From: Burkholderia sp. H160
GTDB lineage: Bacteria; Pseudomonadota; Gammaproteobacteria; Burkholderiales; Burkholderiaceae
Length of the DNA stretch: 41,188 nt
Assembly: GCA_000173575.1 (NCBI GenBank)
Contig: ABYL01000061.1
Span: forward strand, 1 to 41,188
Reading direction: 5' to 3'
In this document: in pieces, positions 1 to 8,147 of the stretch
Numbering within the stretch: the first letter of the stretch is position 1
How the letters are laid out: every line of letters starts with the position of its first letter
The notes under the pieces: model-generated
The model's input: only the letters and a program-made list of their open reading frames with translations
The model's database searches: none
What the model was told of the DNA's origin: nothing
Translations under genes and position numbers: made by a program

Positions 1-313
1 TGCGCACCTCGCCGACGATGATCACCGCGCGCGTGCCCATGCCGCCAAGCTTGTGGATCAGCGCGGGCCACGTCGCGGGCCGCGTGCAGATCACCGCGAC
101 GGTGGGCGCCTGCGGCAAATCGCCGACGTCGGAGATCACCGTGCGGCCGCCAAGCGTCGCGTGCTTCGGATTGACCGGCCACAGCGGACCCTCGAAGCCG
201 CCTTCGAGCACCCGCGCCCAGACCATCGCGCCGGTGCTGCCGGGCCGCTCGGACGCGCCGATCACGGCGACGGATTTCGGCCGAAACAAGGCGTCGAGGT
301 TGCGAACGGTCAC
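1..313 (-). CDS. Acyl-CoA synthetase (ADP-forming)/acetyltransferase-like, CoA-binding N-terminus, partial
   Basis: Only the first ~104 codons are inside the window; the gene runs off the left edge. The reading begins with a CoA-binding Rossmann segment of the kind found in ADP-forming acetyl-CoA synthetases and Pat/PatZ-type protein acetyltransferases: NLDALFRPKSVAVIGASERP, then PLWPVNPKH and VAVICTRP. The family binds acyl-CoA in the cytoplasm and either makes acyl-CoA or acetylates metabolic enzymes; which one cannot be told from this fragment. I chose the GTG at 311-313 because GGAG lies five bases upstream; an in-frame ATG at 338-340 would add nine residues but has no ribosome-binding site. 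Confidence 0.8.
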   Translation of the reverse strand, partial: MTVRNLDALFRPKSVAVIGASERPGSTGAMVWARVLEGGFEGPLWPVNPKHATLGGRTVISDVGDLPQAPTVAVICTRPATWPALIHKLGGMGTRAVIIVGEVR

Positions 314-420
314 GGTCGCTCCATGCGGTTGGACAGGCATTGGAGCCGGCTTCGGGGCCGGCAGGTGGTTCCGTCAGCATAGGCGAAGTCGCGCGCCGCT
401 GCGGGGGTTGTTGCGGCGGC

Positions 421-450
421 AAAAAAAAAAGCCGCGTCGAACGACGCGGC
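421..450 (-). terminator. Rho-independent terminator of prfC
   Basis: On the minus strand an 8-bp perfect stem GCCGCGTC/GACGCGGC (431-438 with 443-450) with a four-base loop is followed by a run of ten T (421-430). It sits about 30 bases after the prfC stop codon. Confidence 0.93.
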
Positions 451-482
451 TGTTTACCTGCAAAACCAGCGAACTTGCGGCT

Positions 483-2084
483 TTACATCGCCTTCCTGAA
501 CGGCGCGCCCGAGTGCTCGCGCAACTCGTTGAACACGATCTTTGGCCACGCCTTCTGCGCGACTTCGATCTCCGAGACGTGCGAGGCCAGATAGGTCGGG
601 GCATCGGATGCATCCATGGCGATCCGTGCCGAGTACGAATCGGTGAAGCGGCGCAGTTCGGCCGCATCGTCGCAGGTCACCCAGCGCGACAGCCGGTAGC
701 GCGCCGGCGCCATGCGCACGTCGACTTTGTATTCGGTAGAAAGACGGTGCGACACCACTTCGAACTGGAGCTGCCCGACCGCGCCGAGAATCATCAGACC
801 GCCCGCTTCGGGACGGAACACCTGGATCGCGCCTTCCTCGCCGAGCTGCTTCAGCGCTTCGCCAAGCTGCTTCGCGCGCATCGGATCGACCACTTCGACG
901 GTCTGGAAAATTTCCGGCGCGAAGAACGGCAGGCCGACGAACTGCAACTGTTCGCCTTCGGTCAGCGTATCGCCGAGACTCAGCGTGCCATGGTTCGGAA
1001 TACCGATGATATCGCCCGGATACGCCTCACTCACCGTCTCGCGACGCTGGGACAGGAACGTCACCACGTTGTTCGCGCGGAACGTCTTGTTCGAGCGCGT
1101 CACCTTCACCGCCATGCCGCGCTCGAAACGCCCCGAGCACACCCGGATGAACGCGACACGGTCGCGGTGCGCGAGGTCCATGTTCGCCTGCACCTTGAAC
1201 ACGACGCCGGTGAACTTCGACTCTTCCGGCTGCACCGGACGCTGCACGGTCATGCGCATCGACGGCGGCGGCGCCAGGTCGACCAGCGCGTCGAGAATTT
1301 CCTTCACACCGAAGTTGTTGATCGCCGAGCCGAACAGCACCGGCGACTGCTGGCCGGCGAGGAACTCCTCGCGGTCGAACTCGGGCGTCGCGCCGCTGAT
1401 CAGGTCGATCTCTTCCTTCGCACGCACCCACGCGTGGCCGAAACGGCGCTCGCCTTCCTCGTTGCTCAGTGCCTGCAGCGTCTCGACCGCGCCGCCGGCC
1501 GTATCCTGGCCGGCGCGGAACACGCGCACCTGATCGCGCTGGACGTCATAGACGCCCTGAAAATCCTTGCCCATGCCGATCGGCCACGTGAACGGCACCG
1601 CCGACACGCCGAGGTGCTGCTCGATTTCGTCGAGCAGTTCGAGCGGCTCGCGCACTTCGCGGTCGAGCTTGTTGATGAACGTGACGATCGGCGTCTTGCG
1701 GCTGCGGCAGACTTCGAGCAGCTTCAGCGTCTGCGCTTCGACGCCGTTCGCGCCGTCGATCACCATCACGGCGGCGTCGACCGCGGTCAGCACGCGGTAG
1801 GTGTCCTCGGAGAAGTCCTCGTGCCCCGGCGTGTCGAGCAGGTTGATCACGCAATCGCCGTACTCGAACTGCATCACCGAGCTCGCGACCGAAATGCCGC
1901 GCTGCTTTTCGATTTCCATCCAGTCGGACGTCGCGTAGCGGTTGCTCTTGCGGCCCTTCACGGTACCGGCGATCTGGATCGCGCCCGAGAACAGCAGCAG
2001 CTTTTCGGTGAGCGTGGTTTTACCCGCGTCCGGGTGGGAAATGACCGCGAACGTGCGGCGGCGTTTGAGTTCGGAGACTGACAT
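483..2084 (-). CDS. prfC: Peptide chain release factor 3 (RF3)
   Basis: RF3 is a translational GTPase that recycles RF1/RF2 from the ribosome after peptide release. The 533-residue product matches the usual length (E. coli RF3 is 529). The G domain shows the P-loop SHPDAGKTT, the switch II DTPGHEDFSEDTYR and the NKLDRE G4 motif, followed by the RF3-specific beta-barrel and C-terminal domains. The ATG at 2082-2084 (MSVSELKRRRTFAVISHPDAGK) fits the family N-terminus; an upstream GTG at 2097-2099 would add five residues, and neither has a strong ribosome-binding site. It appears monocistronic, with its own terminator at 421-450. Confidence 0.97.
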   Translation of the reverse strand: MSVSELKRRRTFAVISHPDAGKTTLTEKLLLFSGAIQIAGTVKGRKSNRYATSDWMEIEKQRGISVASSVMQFEYGDCVINLLDTPGHEDFSEDTYRVLTAVDAAVMVIDGANGVEAQTLKLLEVCRSRKTPIVTFINKLDREVREPLELLDEIEQHLGVSAVPFTWPIGMGKDFQGVYDVQRDQVRVFRAGQDTAGGAVETLQALSNEEGERRFGHAWVRAKEEIDLISGATPEFDREEFLAGQQSPVLFGSAINNFGVKEILDALVDLAPPPSMRMTVQRPVQPEESKFTGVVFKVQANMDLAHRDRVAFIRVCSGRFERGMAVKVTRSNKTFRANNVVTFLSQRRETVSEAYPGDIIGIPNHGTLSLGDTLTEGEQLQFVGLPFFAPEIFQTVEVVDPMRAKQLGEALKQLGEEGAIQVFRPEAGGLMILGAVGQLQFEVVSHRLSTEYKVDVRMAPARYRLSRWVTCDDAAELRRFTDSYSARIAMDASDAPTYLASHVSEIEVAQKAWPKIVFNELREHSGAPFRKAM

Positions 2085-2359
2085 CGGTCTGGCGGTCACG
2101 GAAAGGGGTTCGGGCGGTTCCCGGCGGCCTTGGGCGGCCGGTATGCCGCGCGTGGCGCGGCGGCGTCGAGCTGCGGGAGTCGGGCGCGGGCCCGGATCGG
2201 CTGGCGCTCGCGCCGCGTCCGAAAACGGGTGGCGAACGGGTCACGACCCAGCGTTCGACAATGCGGGAATCGCTGGCGCAAAACGGCGCAAGGTGCGAAT
2301 GATACACGTCCCGCGAGGCGGCCGGGGGAAAGGGGGGCGCGGCGCATGCTCGCAGCGAA

Positions 2360-2378
2360 AGGTGAGCGTTTTCGGGAC
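2360..2378 (+). repeat. 19-bp dispersed repeat, GGTGAG/CGGGA type
   Basis: AGGTGAGCGTTTTCGGGAC. The same sequence recurs at 2705-2723, and all but its last base recurs in the reverse orientation at 30309-30327. Confidence 0.85.
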
Positions 2379-2704
2379 TTGCGGCGGCGAATCCCGATTC
2401 GCGGCCAAAGGTGAGGATCGCGAAGCGCACGCGCGCACCTGCCAAGGCGTGAGCACCGCAAACGCGATGCGCGGCAAAACGGCGGTAAAGCTTCGCACCG
2501 CTACCAACACGATCCGGCTCGACGCGTGGAAACGCCCACCAGCAAAGGCTGGCGCGGGTTTGCAGTGAGCGGTGCGGCACCGCGCCGCGATGGCAATTCC
2601 TATGCGCGGCGGTGCGTCGCGCAACAAAGCCTGGCTCACCGAAGCATCCCGCGAGGTTTGAATACCTCGGTAAATCACGCCGAACACGCTCATGCGTCAC
2701 GCAA

Positions 2705-2723
2705 AGGTGAGCGTTTTCGGGAC
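2705..2723 (+). repeat. 19-bp dispersed repeat, GGTGAG/CGGGA type
   Basis: Identical to the copy at 2360-2378, including two flanking A on the left. It lies 345 bases downstream of that copy in the same gene-less stretch. Confidence 0.85.
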
Positions 2724-2800
2724 CTTTACAACGGTGCGGAACGAATCAAACGGCGCATCACTTCAGGGAAGCCGGCCGCAATAACCCCGCACAAAGGGGC

Positions 2801-3100
2801 TCAACCTTCGATCAGAAACCGCTCGCGATTCTTCCCAACGAGCCAGGCAGGCGAACGCCCCCGGCCGCTCCAGGTTTCGCCGGTCTTCGGATTGCGGTAC
2901 CTGGCGACCGACGGCGATGACGGCTTGCGGCGCGGCTTGGGCGAGGCGCTCGTCAATCCGAGCTCTTCAGCGGTCAGATCGTATTCGGCGATCTTCTCCT
3001 TGATTTCGGCGATAGCTTGCGCGACTTCTTTCTCTCGTGCCACTGCGACTTCTTTGTGGAGTTTTTCGAGTTGCACAGTCAACTGCTTGTAAGAGGCCAT
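2801..3100 (-). CDS. H-NS family nucleoid-associated protein
   Basis: A 99-residue DNA-binding protein. Residues 1-48 form a charged, heptad-like oligomerisation helix (LEKLHKEVAVAREKEVAQAI). A short basic linker PKPRRKP follows, then the H-NS C-terminal domain with YRNPKTGETWSGRGRSPAWL (about residues 68-87), the AT-hook-like core of the family. H-NS proteins silence AT-rich, often acquired, genes. The size and the N-terminus MASYKQL are typical of the many short H-NS paralogues in Burkholderiaceae. Start ATG at 3098-3100 with a G-rich stretch upstream. In this window the AT-rich promoter at 14.7 kb is an obvious type of target, but that link is inference. Confidence 0.93.
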   Translation of the reverse strand: MASYKQLTVQLEKLHKEVAVAREKEVAQAIAEIKEKIAEYDLTAEELGLTSASPKPRRKPSSPSVARYRNPKTGETWSGRGRSPAWLVGKNRERFLIEG

Positions 3101-3225
3101 GCCGGTGTACCCCCATCGGTTGGACGAGCTGCGACGAACGGTGAGTCGTTGTTGGCGGACACTATCAGACGAATAATTCTCAGGATAGTGAATCACGCGG
3201 CCAAGTGCATGCGCGGCGGATGCGC

Positions 3226-4425
3226 TCAGTCGTCGATCGCATCGTAGACGCGGCGTTCGAAGTCGACGGCCATCGGGAAGGGGTCGATCGAGCGGCGCTG
3301 GATCAGCATCAGGCCGATCATGTTCTCGACCGGATCGGCGAACCAGCTCGTGCCGTACGCGCCAGGCCAGCCGAATGAACCGGGCGAGCGATAGCCAAGC
3401 GGCAATTGCTGAGCCGGATCGTCGACGATCGACAGGCCGAGGCCAAAGCCCTGCCCCGCCCAGATCTCGCGACCGAAGGCCGGCAGGCGGCGCTGGTCGC
3501 GGCTCAGGAAATTGCTGCGCATCAGATCGACTGAGCGATGCGACAGCAATCTCGTGTCGCCGACGCGCCCGCGCCCGAGCAGCAGTTGCGCGAATTGCAG
3601 ATAGTCTTCGGCGGTCGAGACCAACCCGCCGCCGCCGCTCTGAAAGCGCCGCGGATTCGCCCAGCGGCTTGCCGCCGCATGATCCTCGACTACGCGACGC
3701 CGCGTGTCCGGATCGATGTTGTATGCGGTAGCGAGGCGCGCGAGCTGCGCGTCGGGCACCCAGAACGCGGTGTCGCGCATGCCGAGCGGCTCGAAAATGC
3801 GGGTGCGGAAAAACTCGCCGAGCGACATGCCGCTCACGCGTTCGATCAGCACGCCCAGCACATCGGTTGCAATGCCGTAGTGCCAGCGCGAGCCGGGCTG
3901 GAACATCAGCGGCAGTGCGGCGATGCGCGCGAGCCATGCGCTGTTGCGGCCGGTCGCGTCGAAGCCGTTGAACGCAGCGGCGTAGGCTTCGGCAAGCGGA
4001 CCGGTCGCCGTGAAGTGATACGCGAAGCCCGCGCGATGCGTAAGCAGGTCGAGCACCGTAAGCGGCGCGCGGATCGGATCGGTCTGGTCGAGCGGGCCGC
4101 CCGGATCGCGCAGCACGCGCGGCGCCGCAAGCTCGGGCAACCACGGCGAGATGGGCGAATCGAGCGCGATGCGGTCTTCCTCGATCAGCATCATGATCGC
4201 GGCACTCGTCACCGGCTTTGTCATCGACGCGATGCGAAACAGCGTGTCGCGCTCCATCGGCAATTGCGCGGCTTCGTCGCGTAGGCCCAGCGGTTCGAAG
4301 TAGCCGATTGCGCCGCGCCGCCACACGAGCGACACCACCCCCGCCACTTCACCCCGCTCCACGTAGCCCTGCATCGCCTTGGTCAACGTCGCGAGCCGGC
4401 TCGCGGCAAGTCCTGCAATCTGCAT
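3226..4425 (-). CDS. Class C beta-lactamase-like serine hydrolase (family VIII esterase type)
   Basis: A 399-residue product with the beta-lactamase/transpeptidase-like fold. The nucleophile motif SxxK is SMTK (Ser67, Lys70). The second motif is a Tyr in WHYGIATD (Tyr183), the YxN equivalent; as in EstB-type esterases the Asn is not conserved. The C-terminal GWPGAYGTSW (352-361) matches the GWGGAYGT element common in these esterases in place of KTG. No signal peptide is visible, so a cytoplasmic carboxylesterase is more likely than a periplasmic beta-lactamase. It stands alone, downstream of no obvious partner. The substrate is unknown. Confidence 0.9.
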   Translation of the reverse strand: MQIAGLAASRLATLTKAMQGYVERGEVAGVVSLVWRRGAIGYFEPLGLRDEAAQLPMERDTLFRIASMTKPVTSAAIMMLIEEDRIALDSPISPWLPELAAPRVLRDPGGPLDQTDPIRAPLTVLDLLTHRAGFAYHFTATGPLAEAYAAAFNGFDATGRNSAWLARIAALPLMFQPGSRWHYGIATDVLGVLIERVSGMSLGEFFRTRIFEPLGMRDTAFWVPDAQLARLATAYNIDPDTRRRVVEDHAAASRWANPRRFQSGGGGLVSTAEDYLQFAQLLLGRGRVGDTRLLSHRSVDLMRSNFLSRDQRRLPAFGREIWAGQGFGLGLSIVDDPAQQLPLGYRSPGSFGWPGAYGTSWFADPVENMIGLMLIQRRSIDPFPMAVDFERRVYDAIDD

Positions 4426-4500
4426 GTTCGTCCTGTGTCGATGAAAGAAAACGTGCGTGCGCCTCGTGGGCCGCGTGCGCGTCAGTCGCGAGCTGATGCC

Positions 4501-4544
4501 GCTTTGGTAACTAAAACGAAAGATAAAACTTATCCGACCAAAGC
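4501..4544. other. Inverted repeat GCTTTGGT/ACCAAAGC
   Basis: Perfect 8-bp arms at 4501-4508 and 4537-4544 with a 28-base AT-rich spacer. It lies between the small gene at 4601-4804 (ending here) and the esterase (starting at 4425). It could be an operator for the esterase promoter or a weak 3' hairpin; there is no T-run. Confidence 0.4.
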
Positions 4545-4600
4545 GTACACGACGAATTTCTTTTATGGCTGTTTCTGATTGGCGGACACAGTGACGATTT

Positions 4601-4804
4601 TCAGGCTTTTTGCCGTTTTTCCAATTCGCAAAGCGCGGCGTCGAGGCGTTTGACGCGCTTTACCTGGGCGGGTACGTGAACAGCACCAGAAACGTGCTCG
4701 AGCCGGCTGCGCCAGTAAGACAACGGAATACGGTCCTGTGCCGAAATATGGGAAATTATCTGCTCCAGATGCTCAATGTCTTTTTCGAGTTGCTGATGAT
4801 TCAT
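4601..4804 (-). CDS. Small hypothetical protein, 67 residues
   Basis: I do not recognise the family. The product is charged and mostly helical: MNHQQLEKDIEHLEQIISHI has a heptad-like pattern, followed by RIPLSYWRSRLEHV and a C-terminal helix LDAALCELEKRQKA. No signal peptide or membrane segment. Support for it being real is an ATG at 4802-4804 preceded by GGGGAAAG at a good distance, and a composition unlike the antisense shadows. A small cytoplasmic helical protein is all that can be said. Confidence 0.6.
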   Translation of the reverse strand: MNHQQLEKDIEHLEQIISHISAQDRIPLSYWRSRLEHVSGAVHVPAQVKRVKRLDAALCELEKRQKA

Positions 4805-5334
4805 TGCTTTCCCCGAATTCTATTGGATTAGTGTTGAAGCAAGAAAATCGAAAGCATGGAGCCGCGATGGCCCGCGCGGCCGGATGGAACGCCCGCCAGC
4901 AGCGGAAAAACCTTCCTGTACATCTGCCGTCTCCGAAAAACCCAGAAAATTCAGCTCGCCGAGGTTGAATCGCCGACGGTTTAAAAAGAATACTGCGCTC
5001 AAACTTCGCGTTCCGTTAGCTGCCGCACCGACTTCGTTCGACACCCCAAACGTTAAAAATAATTCGCCGTCGGCGCGCAAAGGATAATCGCTGCGCGGCG
5101 ACTCAGCGTTGTAAAAAGCCGCTTGCTGGCTTACTAAACCCAATACGCATGCAAACCGCTTATCGGACGCACATTACACGCAGAGATTTATGACAGCCGT
5201 GTGCTAACCGGAATGACACGGGTGTGCTAATTGAGCAGATTGGAAATTGACTGGATCTGGCAGAAAAAAAACCAAACGCCGCCGATGGATCGGCCAGCCG
5301 CGCGCCGGTATTGCACCGGCGCGATATCAGGTGC
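4805..5334. other. Gene-less stretch
   Basis: Somewhat lower GC than its surroundings. Frames at 4820-5143 (minus) and 4884-5087 (plus) have no ribosome-binding site or recognisable motif and are not called. A direct repeat GTGTGCTAA occurs at 5199-5207 and 5222-5230. The end contains the hairpin at 5301-5323 listed separately. Confidence 0.55.
5301..5323 (-). terminator. Hairpin after the lipoprotein gene
   Basis: A 9-bp perfect stem CGCGCCGGT/ACCGGCGCG with a 5-base loop starts 11 bases after the lipoprotein stop on the minus strand. The nearest T-run on that strand is further away (5263-5270), so termination is likely but not textbook. Confidence 0.55.
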
Positions 5335-5601
5335 TTATTTCGCGGTCGCGCGGCAGGCGTAGAGCAGGCTCAACGTGCCACCCTGGCTTGACTTGCGCAC
5401 GACGTCGAACGCGCCGTTGCAACTCGCGGCCGCCTGCTGCGTGCACGAGTCGGAACCCACCGGGCACTGCACGAGCGTGGTCGTACGGCCGTCCGACAGG
5501 AACAACGGCGCGCTGCTGCTGCAACCGCCAAGCGCAACGATCGCGCCGACGGCCAGCATGAGGCTCGAACGGCGCGCGAAGAAGGAAAGGCTGCGTTTCA
5601 T
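5335..5601 (-). CDS. Small lipoprotein, unknown function
   Basis: An 88-residue product with a clear type II signal: MKRSLSFFARR, a hydrophobic stretch LMLAVGAIVA, and the lipobox LGGC with Cys27 as the lipidation site. The mature part has four more cysteines (VQCPVGSDSC, AASCNGAFDVV, LLYACR). The pattern CNG-x-[FY]-DVV followed about 15 residues later by YxC is shared by many small outer-membrane lipoproteins of unknown function. The Asp-free +2 region (SSS) favours the outer membrane. The Met at 5601 was preferred over the upstream one at 5616 because it gives a standard signal n-region. Confidence 0.8.
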   Translation of the reverse strand: MKRSLSFFARRSSLMLAVGAIVALGGCSSSAPLFLSDGRTTTLVQCPVGSDSCTQQAAASCNGAFDVVRKSSQGGTLSLLYACRATAK

Positions 5602-5700
5602 GGAGACCCCGGTCACGTCTTGTTTTTCGATCCCGCGATTGTGCCACGCGGCCTTCGTGCTGCGTCAGTTGGCGTGGCACGGCCCGACCGGTGCGACGCC

Positions 5701-5790
5701 TTAAACGTCGATGCCGTGCGCGGCAATCTTCTAGTGCAGCGTCGCGCGACCCATGCCGATCTGTTTCGCAGTGTCAATGTTTGGAGACGT
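5701..5790 (-). pseudogene. Remnant of a Fis-type helix-turn-helix (NtrC-like regulator C-terminus)
   Basis: Reading the minus strand up to a TAA at 5701-5703 gives TAKQIGMGRATLH, an in-frame TAG, then KIAAHGIDV. This is the C-terminal DNA-recognition helix pair of sigma-54-dependent regulators (AAxxLGxSRxTLxRKLxxYGI) with a stop where Arg or Gln is expected. Upstream of about 5790 the similarity ends, so the rest of the gene is gone. It lies just upstream of the GntP permease and may be what is left of its old regulator. Confidence 0.6.
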
Positions 5791-5845
5791 TTGAGTACAA
5801 TCGGCTGACGTTACCCTAGGCCGCCTCTGCGCGGCCGCGCCTTAC

Positions 5846-5881
5846 GCCACGGTGCTTCGGCGGCAAGCCGCCAAGCGTGGC
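5846..5881 (+). other. Stable hairpin in front of the GntP permease
   Basis: GCCACG (5846-5851) pairs with CGTGGC (5876-5881), and inside it GCTT/AAGC and GGCGG/CCGCC pair around a CAAG loop. It starts 118 bases before the permease start codon. There is no T-run; it may be part of the leader or an old terminator. Confidence 0.4.
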
Positions 5882-5963
5882 ATCGAATCTGCATTCCGAC
5901 CGCGCCCCGCTGTCGCTTGTTCAGGACGGCATACATGTAGAACAACCAGGTTACGGAGATTCA

Positions 5964-7364
5964 ATGTCCTTTCTCATCGTCATCGCCGCGCTGGTGTTTC
6001 TGATGTTTGCCGCCTATCGCGGCTACAGCGTGATCCTGTTCGCGCCGATCGCGGCGCTCGCCGCCGTCCTGGCCACCGAACCGGCCGCCGTCGCGCCGGT
6101 CTTCACGAGCATCTTCATGGACAAGATGGTCGGCTTCGTGAAGCTGTACTTCCCGGTGTTTCTGCTCGGCGCCGTGTTCGGCAAGGTCATCGAGCTGTCG
6201 GGCTTCTCGGAATCGATCGTTCACGCCGCGATCCGCTATATCGGCCGCTCGCGCGCGAACGCGGTGATCGTCGCGGTGTGCGCACTACTCACCTATGGCG
6301 GCGTATCGCTGTTCGTCGTCGTGTTCGCGGTCTATCCGTTCGCGGCCGAGCTGTATCGTCAGAGCAATATTCCGAAGCGGCTGATGCCTGGCGCGATCGC
6401 GCTCGGCGCGTTCTCGTTCACGATGGACTCGCTGCCCGGCACGCCGCAGATCCAGAACATCATCCCGACGACGTTCTTCAAGACCACGTCGTGGGCCGCG
6501 CCGACGCTCGGCGTGATCGGCTCGCTGTTCATCATCGTGGTCGGCCTGTCGTATCTGGAATGGCGCCGCCGCGCCACGATGGCGACCGGCGAGGGTTACG
6601 GCACCGAGCTCGTCAACGAGCCGGAGCGCGTCGAATCGAAGCAACTGCCACATCCGCTGCTGGCGGTGGCGCCGCTCGTCCTGGTCGGCGTCGCAAACTT
6701 CCTGCTGACGCGCTGGATTCCGACCTGGTACGGTCCGACCTTCACGGTCTCGCCGGACATCCTGCCGGGGCTGCATGCGCCGGTCGAAACGAGCGTCAAG
6801 GCCCTCGTAGGGATCTGGGCCGTGCTGGGCGCGCTGCTGCTCGGCATCTTGATGGTCGTCGCGACCGCGTTCGGCCGCGTCAGCCAGCGCTTCGCCGCCG
6901 GCACCAAGGCGGCGGTGGCGGGCGCGCTGCTGGCGTCGCTCAATACCGCGTCCGAATATGGCTTCGGCGGTGTGATCGCCGCGCTGCCGGGCTTCCTCGT
7001 CGTCAGCAATGCGCTGAAGAGCATTCCGAATCCGCTCGTCAACGCGGCGGTGTCGGTCAGCACGCTGGCGGGCATCACGGGGTCGGCGTCGGGCGGGATG
7101 AGCATTGCGCTCGCCGCGATGTCGGATACGTTCATCAAAGGTGCGGAAGCCGCGCATATTCCACTCGAGGTACTGCATCGCGTGGTCGCGATGGCGAGCG
7201 GCGGCATGGATACGCTGCCCCACAATGGCGCGGTGATTACGCTGCTCGCGGTGACGGGCCTCACGCATCGGCAGTCGTACCGCGACATCTTCGCGGTCAC
7301 GGTAATCAAAACGCTTGCGGTGTTCTTCGTGATCGCGGTGCATTACGCGACCGGGTTGGTATGA
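5964..7364 (+). CDS. GntP family permease (gluconate/hydroxyacid:H+ symporter type)
   Basis: A 466-residue integral inner-membrane protein with about 12-14 hydrophobic segments. Family features are the N-terminal hydrophobic hairpin with AYRGYSVILFAPIAAL, the LYFPVFLLGAVFGKVIE segment, TYGGVSLFVVVFAVYPFA, DSLPGTPQIQN, and the repeated glycine-rich TMs GITGSASGGMSIAL and MASGGMDTLPHNGAVITLL. GntP relatives import gluconate, 3-hydroxybutyrate, glycerate or similar hydroxyacids with protons; the substrate is not deducible here. The ATG at 5964 has GGAG five bases upstream; longer upstream frames are rejected. It is monocistronic with a terminator at 7509-7538. Length matches the family (about 440-470). 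Confidence 0.92.
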   Translation: MSFLIVIAALVFLMFAAYRGYSVILFAPIAALAAVLATEPAAVAPVFTSIFMDKMVGFVKLYFPVFLLGAVFGKVIELSGFSESIVHAAIRYIGRSRANAVIVAVCALLTYGGVSLFVVVFAVYPFAAELYRQSNIPKRLMPGAIALGAFSFTMDSLPGTPQIQNIIPTTFFKTTSWAAPTLGVIGSLFIIVVGLSYLEWRRRATMATGEGYGTELVNEPERVESKQLPHPLLAVAPLVLVGVANFLLTRWIPTWYGPTFTVSPDILPGLHAPVETSVKALVGIWAVLGALLLGILMVVATAFGRVSQRFAAGTKAAVAGALLASLNTASEYGFGGVIAALPGFLVVSNALKSIPNPLVNAAVSVSTLAGITGSASGGMSIALAAMSDTFIKGAEAAHIPLEVLHRVVAMASGGMDTLPHNGAVITLLAVTGLTHRQSYRDIFAVTVIKTLAVFFVIAVHYATGLV

Positions 7365-7508
7365 AGGTTGGACCGGCAAACGGGTCTTTGATCTGATAGA
7401 TCCGCATTAGTCCCACCTCGACATCGCGCCGCCAAAGCACGAGGATGGAGTCGTCAGCGCCCAATTGTTGCAAGGGCAGGCTGACCCGAGTAACAACGGC
7501 GTTTAGCG

Positions 7509-7538
7509 GCCCGTCCCTATCCGGACGGGCTATTTTTT
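7509..7538 (+). terminator. Rho-independent terminator after the GntP permease
   Basis: Perfect 8-bp stem GCCCGTCC (7509-7516)/GGACGGGC (7523-7530) with a 6-base loop, followed by TATTTTTT. It lies 145 bases after the stop codon. Confidence 0.93.
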
Positions 7539-7560
7539 GTACGCCCGATGCATGCGCGAA

Positions 7561-7579
7561 AGGTGAGGGAATCCGGGAA
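7561..7579 (+). repeat. 19-bp dispersed repeat copy
   Basis: AGGTGAGGGAATCCGGGAA keeps the GGTGAG and CGGGA halves with a variant centre. It lies directly after a terminator. Confidence 0.7.
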
Positions 7580-7895
7580 TGGAGCAGCGATACGCGGAGC
7601 CGCCCGGCGCACGGGCCCCGCTCACCGGTTCCTAGCCCGCCCCCGCGTCACCGGGATGACAAAAACCGAACCCACCTCGCGCCGCCGCGGGGCATGAAAA
7701 ATGCGGCCGTGGCGACAAGGAGTCGCGTTAAACTGATTGAACGCTGCGCGAGCGCGAATGCGTTAGCGGCGGCATACTCGACTAAAACCCGGGCGGGACA
7801 GAGGCAGACGCAACACGGCCCGACGGCGCGGCAGACGGCACGCCATCCGCCCCGTACAATGGTTCCATCACCAAAACGCGACAAGGACAACTTCG

Positions 7896-8147
7896 ATGCG
7901 CATCACCGGGTCCTCCGGGTCAATGGCCCTGCTCACCGAATACGACGACGCAACGGCGCGCGAACTTCGCTCGCTGCGCCTCGAATCGACCGAAGACGGC
8001 AAAGGCATCCTGCTGATCGAGGTCGATGAGCGCAAGCCGGGCATACATCGCGAAGTGCGCTACGAAATCACGCCCGCGGAGCTGATTGCCGCGATCCGCG
8101 CGCATGGCGCCGAGTTGCCGGGCGAGCAGCACAATCATCGTCAGTGA
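7896..8147 (+). CDS. Small conserved-looking hypothetical protein, 83 residues
   Basis: Not recognised. The acidic, soluble product begins MRITGSSGSMALLTEYDDAT and continues with alternating beta-like segments (LRSLRLES, ILLIEVDE, REVRYEIT) and a C-terminal helix PAELIAAIRAHGAEL. The start has AAGGA nine bases upstream, and a TACAAT -10-like box lies about 40 bases before it. No signal peptide, cysteines or metal motif. It stands alone. It is very likely a real gene because of its signals and balanced composition, but no function can be given. Confidence 0.7.
   Translation: MRITGSSGSMALLTEYDDATARELRSLRLESTEDGKGILLIEVDERKPGIHREVRYEITPAELIAAIRAHGAELPGEQHNHRQ

Larger units (their letters stand above)
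2085..2800. other. Gene-less stretch with two repeat copies
   Basis: About 700 bases between prfC and the H-NS-type gene. Open frames on both strands have unnatural Arg/Ala/Pro-rich composition and no ribosome-binding sites, so I see no gene. It holds two copies of the dispersed 19-bp repeat (2360-2378 and 2705-2723). A degenerate half copy may start near 2408. Confidence 0.7.
7365..7895. other. Intergenic stretch with terminator and one repeat copy
   Basis: The first ~140 bases form a long 3' region before the terminator. They include a GCCC/GGGC hairpin near 7460-7480, and a small RNA cannot be excluded. After the terminator come one copy of the dispersed repeat (7561-7579), GC-rich sequence without a credible frame, and a TACAAT -10-like box at 7853-7858 in front of the next small gene. 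Confidence 0.5.

Noticed and set aside
18-2081. Long plus-strand open frame (687 codons) opposite prfC
   Set aside because: It is the antisense shadow of prfC and the neighbouring minus-strand gene: Arg/His/Ala-rich, no domain, no ribosome-binding site.
2408-2425. Third copy of the 19-bp repeat after prfC
   Set aside because: Only the GGTGAGGAT half matches; the second half is too different to count.
4820-5143. Minus-strand frame of 107 codons
   Set aside because: No ribosome-binding site, no recognisable pattern; sequence is AT-mixed intergenic.
5852-7396. Second long plus-strand frame over the GntP permease
   Set aside because: Arg-rich out-of-frame shadow; the membrane-protein frame has the ribosome-binding site and family motifs.
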